NCBI RefSeq assembly: GCF_013373365.1
Contig: NZ_CP035925.1
Coordinates: forward strand, 62,001 to 126,000
Length of the DNA stretch: 64,000 bases
Direction of reading: 5' to 3'
Source: Lentibacillus sp. CBA3610
GTDB taxonomy: Bacteria > Bacillota > Bacilli > Bacillales > Amphibacillaceae
The notes under the pieces were generated by a model. The model was given only the letters and a program-made list of their open reading frames with translations. It was not told the DNA's origin and ran no database searches. The translations under genes and the position numbers were made by a program. Shown here in pieces: positions 16,120 through 25,925 of this stretch. The stretch's first letter is position 1, and every line of letters begins with the position of its first letter.

Positions 16120-17640
16120 GTGGATGCTCAAATTGTAACTTATTCATGGATCTTTATGGGATTATTTATCTTTGGTATGTTATTTTTTGGTTGGATAGGA
16201 ATGAAGCGAACGAAAACTGCCGATGATTTTGCAACTGCGAGATCAAGCTATTCTCCTATTGTAATAGCTTTAGTTATCTCAGCTGGTATGGCAAGTGGTT
16301 CAACTTTTATGGGAATGCCTGGTCTTGCTTATGATATAGGGACCCCTAGTCTTTGGTACCCATTATTATATCCAATTGCGACTGTGATAGGTATGTTATT
16401 TATAGCAAAAGTTATTAAAAAATACGGGGATGAGTTTGGAACCAGAACTATTCCTGAGTTCATTGGAGAACGATATAAGAGTGAGTTTTTAAGAATTGCA
16501 TTAACTGTCATTTCAGTTCTCCTTATTTTTTATGTCATATCACAGTTTGTAGCTGCTGCAACAATGTTCCAAACAATGATGGGAATTGATTATGAACTAG
16601 GCTTGATTCTTACAGCTGTTGTTATCGGGATTTATGTATTTATGGGTGGTTCACATTCAGATATTATTACTGATGGCTTTCAAGGTCTGTTAATGCTGTT
16701 AGTGGCTATTACTGTTTTTCTTTGTTTTGTCGTAGGTGCCGGAGTAAACGGCGGATTTTCAGCAATGTTAGAAACCATTAGTGCGGAGAAGCCACAAGGG
16801 GATTTTAACCATCTGTTTCTTCCTGGAGACGATACCTATGGATCATTTTGGTTGGTGGCCTTATTATTTATCGCCCATTTGCCATTTGCTATTCAGCCTC
16901 ATTTGGGTAATAAGTTCATGGCTGTTAAAGGTGGAAAAGATATTCGTAAGTTAATAATGTACTGCACTATTTTTGCTACAACACTACCATTAATGGCTTT
17001 GGGAGGAATGTTGGGAATCGCTGTGATAGGTAGTGATGCGGGCATTCATCCAGACCAAATTATTCCGGTTCTTTTCAGTGAAGTCTTTCCTCCGATTATT
17101 GCGGCGTTTTTCTCAGTCGCGGTGTTGTCTGCTGTTATGTCAACTTCAGATGGGTTGGTGGTTTCACTATCACAACTGTTAGCTAATGATTTATATAGAA
17201 AAACTATTGTTCCACGAATAAATGTTTCAAAAGAAAAAGCGGAACGTAATGAATTGATTATCAGTAGATATAGTACAATCGTTGTGCTTATTGTTGCAGT
17301 ATTGCTAGCATTGTCCCCCCCCGAATCTTTGTCGGTTTTCTTATGGATTGGGATAGGTGGAATAATGGCCGCCACCGCTGGACCAATATTATTAGGTGCT
17401 TTGTGGGAGAGAGCTACCAAAAAAGCTGCAATTTGTTCGCTTTTGGCAGGGAGTATCGTGTATTGGGTAGTTTATTTACCATTTGGTTTTGATTTCTCTA
17501 ATCCTTTTGGGGCTTCAGGTATCAGTGTTTTAGTTGGTTTATTTGTCATGTACGTAGTCACAATAACTACTACAGATTCTTATGGTGATATTAAGAAGGA
17601 TGATTGGTTTGAGTCAAATAAAACAGAAAATCCTTTGTAA
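16120..17640 (+). CDS. Sodium:solute symporter (SSS family)
   Basis: 506 residues with about 13 membrane helices. SSS signatures include TADDFATARSSYSPIVIAL at the N-terminus, SAGMASGSTFMGMPG, FMGGSHSDIITDGFQGLLM in helix 5 and AVLSAVMSTSDGLVVSLSQ in helix 8, where the Ser-Thr-Ser stretch forms the Na2 site. GTG 16120 stands nine bases after AAGGAGGG. Solute not predictable (relatives carry pantothenate, proline, short-chain carboxylates). It is a paralogue of the symporter at 36055. Confidence 0.92.
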   Translation: MDAQIVTYSWIFMGLFIFGMLFFGWIGMKRTKTADDFATARSSYSPIVIALVISAGMASGSTFMGMPGLAYDIGTPSLWYPLLYPIATVIGMLFIAKVIKKYGDEFGTRTIPEFIGERYKSEFLRIALTVISVLLIFYVISQFVAAATMFQTMMGIDYELGLILTAVVIGIYVFMGGSHSDIITDGFQGLLMLLVAITVFLCFVVGAGVNGGFSAMLETISAEKPQGDFNHLFLPGDDTYGSFWLVALLFIAHLPFAIQPHLGNKFMAVKGGKDIRKLIMYCTIFATTLPLMALGGMLGIAVIGSDAGIHPDQIIPVLFSEVFPPIIAAFFSVAVLSAVMSTSDGLVVSLSQLLANDLYRKTIVPRINVSKEKAERNELIISRYSTIVVLIVAVLLALSPPESLSVFLWIGIGGIMAATAGPILLGALWERATKKAAICSLLAGSIVYWVVYLPFGFDFSNPFGASGISVLVGLFVMYVVTITTTDSYGDIKKDDWFESNKTENPL

Positions 17641-18015
17641 GATTTTTATATGCTTATGAGTATTGTCCATTTATAAACCGTCGAAATCCCCATCTGTTTT
17701 CAGAAGGGGGTTTGCGCCATTTATTTTTGAAGGGTATTAGAGAAAACTGAAGAAACATATTTATAATGGTGACACAAATTGGCGAGAGTGAGTCAACTGT
17801 TATTATTCGGACTTTCTTATATATAGGGATTGGACGTTTTTTTGATAATACTAACCAGTTATAGCAAATTTCAGGCTTCAACTAAATCTATCGCAGAGGG
17901 GAGCAACATATTTGCCAATATTTTAGCGGAAGTACTGAGAATTTCAACAATATATATTTTGAACATTATGGTTGTGTACTTGAAAAATAAACAATAATGA
18001 GAAGAAGGGTTAATA
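17641..18015. other. Intergenic stretch with a weak hairpin
   Basis: AATCCCC (17686-17692) can pair with GGGGGTT (17706-17712), but no T run follows directly, so a terminator is doubtful. Nothing else recognised apart from the AGAAGAAGGG ribosome binding site before 18016. Confidence 0.35.
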
Positions 18016-19137
18016 ATGGAAATATTGAATTACTTAAATAAAAATCAGAGAGCAATTGTAAAAGATATAGAGGATGTAGTTATTCATGATTCGCCATCTT
18101 TACATAAAGAGATGGTTGATGAATGTGGACAATATTTGAAACAACTTATCTCTGAACGTTTGGGCTCTGTGTCAAAGGAATATCCGAACAGAGATGTCGG
18201 TAACCACTTAAAATTTGACTTTGGAGAAGGGGCCGAACAAATTTTAATTCTTACCCATTATGATACTGTATGGGAGAAAGGCACACTAAGTTTTCAAATC
18301 GAAGGCTCACGTGCATATGGACCAGGTATTCATGACATGAAAGGAGGAATCATCCAGGGTATATGGGCGTTGAAAGCAATTAAAGATTTACAGTTAAGCA
18401 CAAACAAAAAAATTGCGTTTTTATTAACTGCTGATGAAGAGCTATTTAGTCCAACATCAAGAGAATTAATTGAGAAGGAAGCAAAAAAAAGTGCAGCAGT
18501 TTTGGTGCTAGAACCGCCAAATGCAAAAACAGGAGCATTGAAAATAGCCAGAAAGGGAGCGGCCAAGTTTAAAATGTCTGTGAAAGGCATTTCCTCTCAT
18601 GCTGGGAATAATCCAGACGTAAACGCCAGTGCTATCCATGAAATCGCTCACCAAATAAGAATTTTGGAAGGGTTTTCTGATCTGGACCAAGGTACTACAG
18701 TTAATGTTGGGGTAGTAAAAGGCGGAACAATGAGTAACGTTGTGTCTGACAATGCTGAAGCAGAAATAGATGTTCGTTTTTTTACAAAAAGTGAGGGAGA
18801 AAGAATTGAACAGGAAATATTGAATTTGCAGCCGAAATTCTCCAAAACAAGAGTGCAAATTGAAGGTGGAATTAATAGGCCTCCTATGGAAGGAAATGAG
18901 GAATCAGCACGTTTATTTGAACTCGCCAGTAAGAGCGCTAACGAATTAGGCTTTAACATAACTGGTGAATCGGTCGGAGGAATTAGTGACGGAAACTTAA
19001 CTGCAGCTATAGGCGTAGCGACCTTGGATGGATTAGGTTCAGTTGGAGAGGGTCCACATGCTTTCCATGAACATATTAAGATTGATGAAATTCCTAATAG
19101 AACGGCCTTATTAGCACGCTTACTATTGAAGTTATAA
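18016..19137 (+). CDS. M20 metallopeptidase (glutamate carboxypeptidase-like)
   Basis: 373 residues, two-domain M20 enzyme. Metal ligands are seen in ILTHYDTVWEKGTL (His, Asp catalytic), GPGIHDMKGG (bridging Asp), TADEELFSPTSRE (general-base Glu and ligand Glu) and near the end GPHAFHEHI (His). The dimerisation domain holds ISSHAGNNPDVNASAI. Most like CPG2/ArgE-type enzymes that release an amino acid from an acyl or aminoacyl group. Cytoplasmic, no signal peptide. First of three M20 genes lying around the YfcC-type carrier. Confidence 0.9.
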   Translation: MEILNYLNKNQRAIVKDIEDVVIHDSPSLHKEMVDECGQYLKQLISERLGSVSKEYPNRDVGNHLKFDFGEGAEQILILTHYDTVWEKGTLSFQIEGSRAYGPGIHDMKGGIIQGIWALKAIKDLQLSTNKKIAFLLTADEELFSPTSRELIEKEAKKSAAVLVLEPPNAKTGALKIARKGAAKFKMSVKGISSHAGNNPDVNASAIHEIAHQIRILEGFSDLDQGTTVNVGVVKGGTMSNVVSDNAEAEIDVRFFTKSEGERIEQEILNLQPKFSKTRVQIEGGINRPPMEGNEESARLFELASKSANELGFNITGESVGGISDGNLTAAIGVATLDGLGSVGEGPHAFHEHIKIDEIPNRTALLARLLLKL

Positions 19138-19149
19138 GAATTAAAAACG

Positions 19150-19180
19150 AAAAAAACACCAAATGTGCTTTTTTTTGCCT
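19150..19180 (+). terminator. Weak intrinsic terminator
   Basis: An A-rich arm ending CAC faces GTG and a run of eight T residues directly after the M20 gene. The GC content of the stem is low. Confidence 0.4.
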
Positions 19181-19556
19181 TTTTAAAGGATTTGAAAAGT
19201 AATTACAGCATGTAGTTGATCTACGCTATCAAAGTCATATCGACCATGGGGTGCGATATCCTTCATGATTATCTTGAAAAATGCTTGTGATTTGGAAAGT
19301 ATGCGTACGGTAACCTAAAAATTATTGTCAATATTAAAAAGGTGTGGTATTAATGTCTCTTGACAATGAGTTTTTCGTTAGGCAAACCAATATTTAAATA
19401 TTTTAACTACTCCGCAAGCAACACTCATTTACGAAGCTATGTCCTTCACCTCCTATTAAAGGAAGGGTGAGCTTATATTCAATTTTCAAGGTTCAAATCT
19501 AGCTTTTAGAGACCTGAAAATTAGGTCTAAACATAATATACAAGGAGGTAAGTAGT
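19181..19556. other. Leader of the YfcC-type carrier, nothing recognised
   Basis: Contains a small inverted repeat (TCCTTCACC ... AAGGGTGA, 19440-19470) but no T-box, lysine or other riboswitch core that I can identify. Ends with a strong AAGGAGGTAAG ribosome binding site. Confidence 0.4.
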
Positions 19557-20975
19557 ATGAAAAAAAAACAAACAAAAACTGGTTTAAAAAAACGCTTTAC
19601 TATGCCTGATGCATTTATAATTATTTTTGGGATCGTGTTACTGGCATCTATTGCCACTTATTTAGTTCCTGCCGGTTCTTATGAAAGAGAGACGGTCGAT
19701 AATATTACACAGGTAGTTCCTGACAGTTATTCATCTACCGAATCAAACCCTACTAATTTAGTGGAACTATTTCGTTCTATACCAGTCGGGATGGTCGAAT
19801 CAGCAAATATTATATTTTTAATCTTTATAATAGGTGGGGTTGTGGCCTTAATTGAATCAACGGGTGCTATTAATTCAAGTATCAATACGTTAATTGACAA
19901 AGCAAAAGGTCGATATATGCTGCTGATTACAACTGTCTCCGGTATATTTGGCGTAATGGCTTCTCTTGGCATTGCACCAAATGCTGTCATTGCTTTCATA
20001 CCCATAGGCATAGCGTTGGCACGTTCGCTTAACTTAGATGCAATAACTGGTGTGGCAACTGTGTATTTAGGTTATTACGCAGGTATGATTGCCGGGATTT
20101 TTGATCCGACTATACTTGGTCTGGCTCAAACTATTGCAGAATTACCACTTTTTTCCGGAATTTCCCTCCGTATCTTTATGTTTTTAGCCCTTATTACAGT
20201 AACTATTATTTACATTAACTTTTATGCTAAGAAGGTTAAAAATGATCCGGCGAAATCTCTAATGGGGCCGCAATTATTTGCAGATAGCGTAGAAGAAGAG
20301 TCCGTTGAGAATGTTGATACAGTTTTAACAGGAAAACAAAAGCTCATTATATTAGTTTTCTTTGTATTTATAGCCTTCTTTGTATTTGGTGCTTTTAATT
20401 ATGGCTGGAGTATAAATGAATTATCAGCGATTTTTATAATGATGGGTGTAGTGGTTGCTTTTATTGCCAGAATAACGCCCAATCAATTCATTAGCACATT
20501 TATGGACGGGGCAAGATCGCTTGTTTATGGTGCTTTGGTCGTTGGAATTGCGCGAGCAGTAATTGTTGTTTTAGAAGAAGGAGCGATAATTGATACAATT
20601 GTTCATGCTGCTATTGGTCCACTGGAAGCGACATCCGTATTTATTGGTGGCCAGTTGCTATTCGCATTTAATTTAATCTTTAATCTATTGGTCACTTCAG
20701 GTAGCGGACAAGCGTCAATAGTGATGCCATTGATGGTCCCACTGCTTGACTTATTAGGTTTAACAAGACAGACAGGTGTCCTGATATTTAAATTGGGGGA
20801 TGGATTTACTAATATTATAACGCCTACCTCAGGTGTACTTATGGCAGTTTTAGCTGTGGGTAAAGTACAGTGGATAAAATGGGTGAGATTTGTCTTTCCA
20901 TTATTACTAATGTGGGTGGTTATTGGTGTCCTAGCTATTAGTTATGCAATATTTAGTAATTATGGTCCTTTTTAG
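19557..20975 (+). CDS. YfcC-family membrane carrier
   Basis: 472 residues, about 12 membrane helices, after a Lys-rich N-terminus. Family features: FTMPDAFIIIFGIVLLASI, then YLVPAGSYERE, a central GIAPNAVIAFIPIGIALAR and a second half-repeat with NLLVTSGSGQASIVMPLMVP and DGFTNIITPTSGVLMAVLAV. Annotated relatives are exchangers of basic amino acids or C4-dicarboxylate-type carriers of the AbgT/DcuC superfamily. Flanking M20 peptidases (one before, two after, same strand) suggest that it brings in an acylated amino acid or dipeptide-like compound. Confidence 0.88.
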   Translation: MKKKQTKTGLKKRFTMPDAFIIIFGIVLLASIATYLVPAGSYERETVDNITQVVPDSYSSTESNPTNLVELFRSIPVGMVESANIIFLIFIIGGVVALIESTGAINSSINTLIDKAKGRYMLLITTVSGIFGVMASLGIAPNAVIAFIPIGIALARSLNLDAITGVATVYLGYYAGMIAGIFDPTILGLAQTIAELPLFSGISLRIFMFLALITVTIIYINFYAKKVKNDPAKSLMGPQLFADSVEEESVENVDTVLTGKQKLIILVFFVFIAFFVFGAFNYGWSINELSAIFIMMGVVVAFIARITPNQFISTFMDGARSLVYGALVVGIARAVIVVLEEGAIIDTIVHAAIGPLEATSVFIGGQLLFAFNLIFNLLVTSGSGQASIVMPLMVPLLDLLGLTRQTGVLIFKLGDGFTNIITPTSGVLMAVLAVGKVQWIKWVRFVFPLLLMWVVIGVLAISYAIFSNYGPF

Positions 20976-21161
20976 AAATTTTAAGTGTCTGCCAAACTAT
21001 ACTGGTTTCCTTTAAGAAAACCTTTACTTTCTTTTGTTCACTTCGTGCCAACATAATGAACCGTACATGACATCCAAGTTATGACATCCTTGCAATGTAT
21101 ATGAAAATTAATATCCCCTTTTCAAGTGTAATCAAATAAGAATAAAAAGGATGTGAAATAA

Positions 21162-22395
21162 TTGGAACAGAAAATCCAACAGACAGTAGATAAAATGGAT
21201 AACGAAATTATTAACTTTCTTCAAAGGTTAGTTCAAATTCAAAGTGTAAACCCACCAGGTAATTATGATGAAATAAGTGATTTTTTAGAAAAAGAATTAA
21301 CAGAACTGGGATTTGAAGTGAATGTTATAGATGTTCCTGATGAATTGATTCAGAAGGTGGGTAAAACTACAGCCCGCAGGAATGTAATAGCTACCTTAAA
21401 GGGAACTGGCAATGGTAAAAATTTAATACTAAATGCACATCTGGATACAGTTCCTGCTGGTGATCCGAATAAAGTGGATCTATCCTCCTTTCTCGGGCCG
21501 GATAGAAAATGGGCGTATCTATGGAAGGGGTGCGTTTGATTCGAAAGGACGGATCGCCTCGTACGTTATGGCGGCACTGGCATTAAAAAGATCGGGAATC
21601 CCTTTCCGGGGTGACATTTCTATTGTTTTGACTTGTGATGAAGAAACGGGAGGAATGCTTGGCGCTGGGTATATTTTGGAGAATAAGTTTATTTCAGGAG
21701 ATATGGTTGTCGTAGAAGGTTATAGTGATCAAATTGTACGTGCAATGCCTGGAGTTCTTCAACTTAAAATTATTTCTAAAGGGATTTCCTCACATTCGGC
21801 ATGGAAATGGAAAGGGGTAAACTCTGTTGAAAAAATGGCTAAGGTGATAAATGGCTTATCAGGACTGCAAAAAGAGTTGGAAAAAGAAACATACACCTTT
21901 CCAGGAATGGATTATACGACTGTTAATATTGGTATGATTGAAGGAGGGACAAAAATAAATGTTGTACCCGATTTGTGCGAGATTGAGGTAGATTTTCGAG
22001 TCACTCCTGAACATACAATTGAAGAAATTTACAACCGGGTTGAAAACTTGATAAACCAATTAGAAAAAGAGGACGAACAAATGGAAATAGTCATTGAAAA
22101 TATACCAGAAATGCAAACAGAACCTACGATCATTGATGACAAATCGCCTTTTATTTTAGAAATCCAAAAAGCATGTAATGAAGTAATCGGTCAATCGCTC
22201 CCGGTAGTAGGTATGCTCGGTCAAACAGATCTTCGTTGGTTTATCAAAAATGGAATTCCGGGGATTAATTTTGGACCTGGTAATCCTGAAAAAAACAACC
22301 CTCATAATTATGATGAGAATATGGGAATTGATGATCTTATACAAACAACGAAAGTTCTAGCTACTTTTGCCAGAAATTATTTGAGTGGATATTGA
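21162..22395 (+). pseudogene. M20 metallopeptidase with one frameshift (ArgE/DapE-type)
   Basis: TTG 21162 (after AAAGGATG) opens the first frame, which carries AHLDTVPAGDPNK (metal-binding His and Asp). The downstream frame continues with YPPFSGRIENGRIYGRGAFD, including the bridging Asp, then CDEETGGMLGAG. The switch is at about 21470-21476: removing one base between AATAAA and TGGATC restores an intact ~410-residue enzyme. The rest is undamaged to the stop at 22395. A single lesion in an otherwise perfect gene means either a recent mutation or a base error. Expected role: deacylation of an N-acyl amino acid or succinyl-type substrate. Confidence 0.8.
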
Positions 22396-22534
22396 CAACG
22401 CGTATAGGGCAAGTTACTGAGTCCTAACTCAATGACATTTAGAGCTTGGCAGCTATAAAAAATTCCAAGTCTGTATATTTGGTTAGATGAGTGGACGAAA
22501 GGGTTCAGGAAAGGATAAGTGAAAAGGAGATATT

Positions 22535-23680
22535 ATGATGAGGGAATATATAGAAAAAGATTTTGATGCTATGTTAGGTATGTTAGAAGAATTGGTGAAT
22601 ATCGATAGTGGTTCTTATAATAAAGAAGGAATTGATCAAGTCGGCCATGTTTTAAAAAATAAATACGAAGAGCTTGGGTATTTAATAACAGAAAAAGAGA
22701 TTCAAAGCTTCGGGAATAATTTAGTTATTCGTCACAAAGAGGCTGTGAAACCTGAAATCTTAATTGTAGCTCATATGGACACTGTTTTCCCGGAGGGCAC
22801 AGCAAAAGAGAGACCTTTTACAATTGCCGACGGGAAAGCATATGGTCCTGGTGTCATTGATATGAAATCCAGTCTGGTCATGCTGTATTTTAGTCTGAAA
22901 GCGTTAATAGAAAATAATATTTCAGGTTATGAGAATGTAGAAATTGTGTTAAATAGTGATGAAGAAATTGGTACCGAGTCATCACGAGAGTTAATTGAAA
23001 ATGCAGCTGAAGACAAAAAATGTGTTCTCGTTCTGGAACCAGCTCGAGAGGATGGTTCGATTGTTAGTGCAAGAAGAGGGATGGGATACTATTCGCTTAA
23101 AGTTAAAGGGAAAGGCGCGCATTCTGGTATTGACCCGGAAAGTGGAATTAGTGCAATAGAAGAATTGGCACATAAAATAATTGATTTACAAGCGTTGTCA
23201 GAACCTGAAGAGAATTTAAATGTTAACGTTGGTTTAATTAAAGGTGGAACTTCAGTGAATACCGTCGCTCCAGCTGCAGAAGCAGAAATCGACGTTAGAA
23301 TTAGCACTGTAAATCAAGGCAAAATTATTGATGAAAAAATCAAAAAAATCGGCAGTAAAACAACTATTAAAGGAACCATTTTGGATTTAACAGGGGGAAT
23401 CAATAGACCGCCAATGGAGTTCAATGAAGGGGTACAAACGTTAGTTAAGATAATACAACATGAAGGGAAAAAACTTGGGTTAGACATAAAACACACAGCA
23501 ACTGGAGGGGGATCTGATGCGTCATTTACAGCAGCTATGAATGTTCCAACTGTTGATGGTATGGGTCCAGTTGGTGGAAAACAGCATAGTAAAGATGAAT
23601 ATTTACTAGTAGATAGCTTTAAAGAGAGAACCATATTATTTATTAATGTTTTAAAATATTTAAGTAAGCCAACAAAGTAA
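22535..23680 (+). CDS. M20 metallopeptidase (glutamate carboxypeptidase-like)
   Basis: 381 residues. Metal and catalytic motifs: VAHMDTVFPEGTA, GPGVIDMKSS, NSDEEIGTESSRE, and a C-terminal histidine in GGKQHSKDEYL. The dimerisation domain contains GKGAHSGIDPESGISA. It is clearly related to the M20 enzyme at 18016 (shared segments such as GGINRPPME) and is probably an old duplicate. Start ATG 22535 or 22538, both after AAAAGGAGA. Last gene before a bidirectional terminator. Confidence 0.9.
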   Translation: MMREYIEKDFDAMLGMLEELVNIDSGSYNKEGIDQVGHVLKNKYEELGYLITEKEIQSFGNNLVIRHKEAVKPEILIVAHMDTVFPEGTAKERPFTIADGKAYGPGVIDMKSSLVMLYFSLKALIENNISGYENVEIVLNSDEEIGTESSRELIENAAEDKKCVLVLEPAREDGSIVSARRGMGYYSLKVKGKGAHSGIDPESGISAIEELAHKIIDLQALSEPEENLNVNVGLIKGGTSVNTVAPAAEAEIDVRISTVNQGKIIDEKIKKIGSKTTIKGTILDLTGGINRPPMEFNEGVQTLVKIIQHEGKKLGLDIKHTATGGGSDASFTAAMNVPTVDGMGPVGGKQHSKDEYLLVDSFKERTILFINVLKYLSKPTK

Positions 23681-23868
23681 AATATGAAAATAGATAATCT
23701 ATGGTGCATCTGGTAACGATATTTGATTTAAGTGAATGATCTCTGCTGTTCTCATGTTGATCAATTGCCATAAAAACGTTAGATCGACAATGACGACAAG
23801 TTCAGCGTTTTGTATACGTCTTATTCGAGTTTGCGACTTACGTGTGTGACCTTTTTTGCTTCTAAAAT

Positions 23869-23920
23869 AAGCGTGGCACCCTCACCAGTTCATAATGGTG
23901 GGCACCACGCTTGTTTTTTT
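23869..23920 (+). terminator. Bidirectional intrinsic terminator
   Basis: AAGCGTGG pairs with CCACGCTT around an inner CACCA/TGGTG stem, with a T7 run on the plus side and a shorter T-rich tail on the minus side. It separates the plus-strand M20 gene from the minus-strand dctP gene. Confidence 0.88.
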
Positions 23921-23986
23921 AAATTTACTGGGGTTTTATCCCAGCCCCTTTTACATCACAATTCAAATTGATTAGTGAGCATATAC

Positions 23987-25036
23987 TTAAGTGTCTCCAT
24001 GCTCATCATTTGCAGCACGTACCGCTTCGTATACATCAGAGCCGATTTCATCTTCATATTCATCCCAAATTGGCTCGAGGTAATCACGGAATTCTTGAAC
24101 TTGCTCAGAACTTAATTCTGTAATTTCTACATTGCCCCGTTCTTTGATGATTTCGAATCCTTCATCATTCAAAGCTTTCGCTTGTTCCCGGGCAACCTCG
24201 GTTGCTTCTTCGACACCGGCTTGGACAATTTCTTTAGTAGGTTCGTTCAAGCCGTCCCAAAACTCTGTATTGGTGAAGAGTCCATAATCCACACGTGTAT
24301 GATTCATCACCGTCAAGTGTTGTTGAACCTCGTCGAACTTCTTGGATTCAATATTGCTGAAAGTATTTTCTTGTCCTTCTACAACACCTTGGTCAAGGGC
24401 ATTATACAATTCGCCGAATGGGATTGATTCAGACCCAGCTCCCATTTCATTGTAAATGGATTCAAGCACTTGACCTCCTTGTGTACGGAATTTCAATCCT
24501 TCAAGGTCCTCTGGTGAATCAATCTTGACCTCGTTATTCGTGAGATGTTTTCCGCCGTTTGGCCATACATAGAGACCGAGAACTCCGTCATCGGTAAGAC
24601 TGGACATGATCTCTTGACCTTTTTCCCCATCCCAAAATGCTAACGCTGCAGCATCGTTGTCAAATGCGAAAGGCAAAGAAGGTACGTTGAATTGTGGGTT
24701 ATTACCGACAAACTTGGAAATATCGGGTGCAATAAACTGCACATTGTTTGAAGCTAAGTTTTGATACTCATCCTGGTCACCAAAAAGTGAGCTGTTCGGA
24801 TAAATTTCCACCGTGATTTTACCGTCGGATTCTTCCTCAATATACTCTTTCATAGCTAAAGCACCTTGGTGTTTAGGTGTATTCTCGGCAACCACATGGG
24901 AGAATTTGATTGTTGTTTCTTGAATTTCTTCACCGCCGTTATCATCACTTTCACCAGATGCGCTATCATTACCACCACATGCTGCTAAAACCAATACAAA
25001 CATCAAGAATAATAAACCAAACTGTGTTTTCTTCAT
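23987..25036 (-). CDS. dctP: TRAP transporter solute-binding lipoprotein (DctP family)
   Basis: About 349 residues. The signal peptide MKKTQFGLLFLMFVLVLAAC ends in a lipobox, followed by a Gly/Ser/Asp linker. The mature domain has the DctP hallmarks FSHVVAENTPKHQGA, IYPNSSLFGDQDEYQN, LKFRTQGGQVLESIY (the ligand-carboxylate arginine) and FGELYNALDQGVVEGQENT. The ATG at 25036 is chosen since it opens directly into the signal peptide; the frame stays open upstream to 25087. It is transcribed away from dctQM at 25428, with which it should work: the lipoprotein binds an organic acid outside the cell for sodium-driven uptake. Confidence 0.92.
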   Translation of the reverse strand: MKKTQFGLLFLMFVLVLAACGGNDSASGESDDNGGEEIQETTIKFSHVVAENTPKHQGALAMKEYIEEESDGKITVEIYPNSSLFGDQDEYQNLASNNVQFIAPDISKFVGNNPQFNVPSLPFAFDNDAAALAFWDGEKGQEIMSSLTDDGVLGLYVWPNGGKHLTNNEVKIDSPEDLEGLKFRTQGGQVLESIYNEMGAGSESIPFGELYNALDQGVVEGQENTFSNIESKKFDEVQQHLTVMNHTRVDYGLFTNTEFWDGLNEPTKEIVQAGVEEATEVAREQAKALNDEGFEIIKERGNVEITELSSEQVQEFRDYLEPIWDEYEDEIGSDVYEAVRAANDEHGDT

Positions 25037-25266
25037 GAACTTTCTACCCCCTATGATTTGTAAAGTTACTTTGGAAAATTTACTCATTGTAGATTACCTA
25101 ATCAATCCCATTTATCACCTCCCATAAAAATTTAGTTGAAAGGGTTTTCAATTCATGGCAACTTCACCTCCAGGATTCTGGATACAATTGATTGTAACTA
25201 AATTATCATAGTTCACAACCAAAGTAAAGAATAATTAATAAATTTTCACATTTCATAAATTTGCAC

Positions 25267-25335
25267 TTGTCATAATTATTAAATTGTATTATCATATCCT
25301 TACTCAGTATCCAAAAAGTTTGTATCCAAAATACA
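25267..25335 (+). promoter_or_regulatory. Promoter with TTGTATCCAA operators before dctQM
   Basis: TTGTCA (25267-25272), 17-base spacer, TATCAT (25290-25295). Then GTATCCAA (25307-25314) and TTGTATCCAAA (25320-25330), the latter extending to a palindrome TTGTAT-N5-ATACAA (25320-25335). The motif is shared with the promoters at 12318, 37845 and 42946. It sits in the 390-base gap between divergent dctP and dctQ and may control both. Confidence 0.65.
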
Positions 25336-25427
25336 AGAAAGGGGAATGATTATTGACATTTTAAAAATTTGTTGCAATAAGCATCTATTAGAGAAGTTAA
25401 TTTTGGTAGTAAAGAAAGGGGTTCTCA

Positions 25428-25925
25428 ATGAAAATACTGGATAAGATTGAAAATACCATTTCTATTATTTTTTTCCTTGTCGGGATTTCAATCAGTTTAT
25501 ACGCTGTTTTCATGCGTTACGTGATGAACAGTTCACAGTCCTGGGCAACTGAATTTTTCACCATGTTTCTTGTGTGGGCGATATTTATCGGCTTTTCAAC
25601 CGCTTTACGCGATGATAAGCATATTACGATAGACATACTTTATGAACGGTTTAATCCCGTTATGAAAAAAATCTCGGAATTACTTACGCTCATTGTTGGA
25701 ATCGCTTTCAGTCTTTTTTTCATATGGACAGGGACCGATATGGTTCTTACAGCATATGAACAGGAAATCACGACACTCGATGCTGAGTTTCCGATTTGGA
25801 TCAATTATTTGATTATGCCGATAGGCGGCTCACTACTACTCATCCGCTTTGTCGAAAAGGCCTTTCGCTTTTTTGTTAAAAAAGAGGAACTGCATGAAGG
25901 GGGTAATACAGAATGGAAACAATAA
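25428..25925 (+). CDS. dctQ: TRAP transporter small membrane subunit (DctQ family)
   Basis: 165 residues with four membrane helices. DctQ features are VFMRYVMNSSQSWATEFF (conserved R-Y and W), ALRDDKHITIDILYERF and the C-terminal PIGGSLLLIRF. It has an AAAGGGG ribosome binding site. Its stop overlaps the start of dctM by 13 bases, so the two are translationally coupled. It forms the membrane complex with DctM. Confidence 0.9.
   Translation: MKILDKIENTISIIFFLVGISISLYAVFMRYVMNSSQSWATEFFTMFLVWAIFIGFSTALRDDKHITIDILYERFNPVMKKISELLTLIVGIAFSLFFIWTGTDMVLTAYEQEITTLDAEFPIWINYLIMPIGGSLLLIRFVEKAFRFFVKKEELHEGGNTEWKQ

Noticed and set aside
17686..17712. Terminator after the first symporter
   Set aside because: The stem is short and lacks an adjacent T run.
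19181..19556. Riboswitch or T-box before the YfcC-type carrier
   Set aside because: No T-box core (AGGGTGGNACC), no lysine or glycine aptamer signatures seen; only a small inverted repeat.
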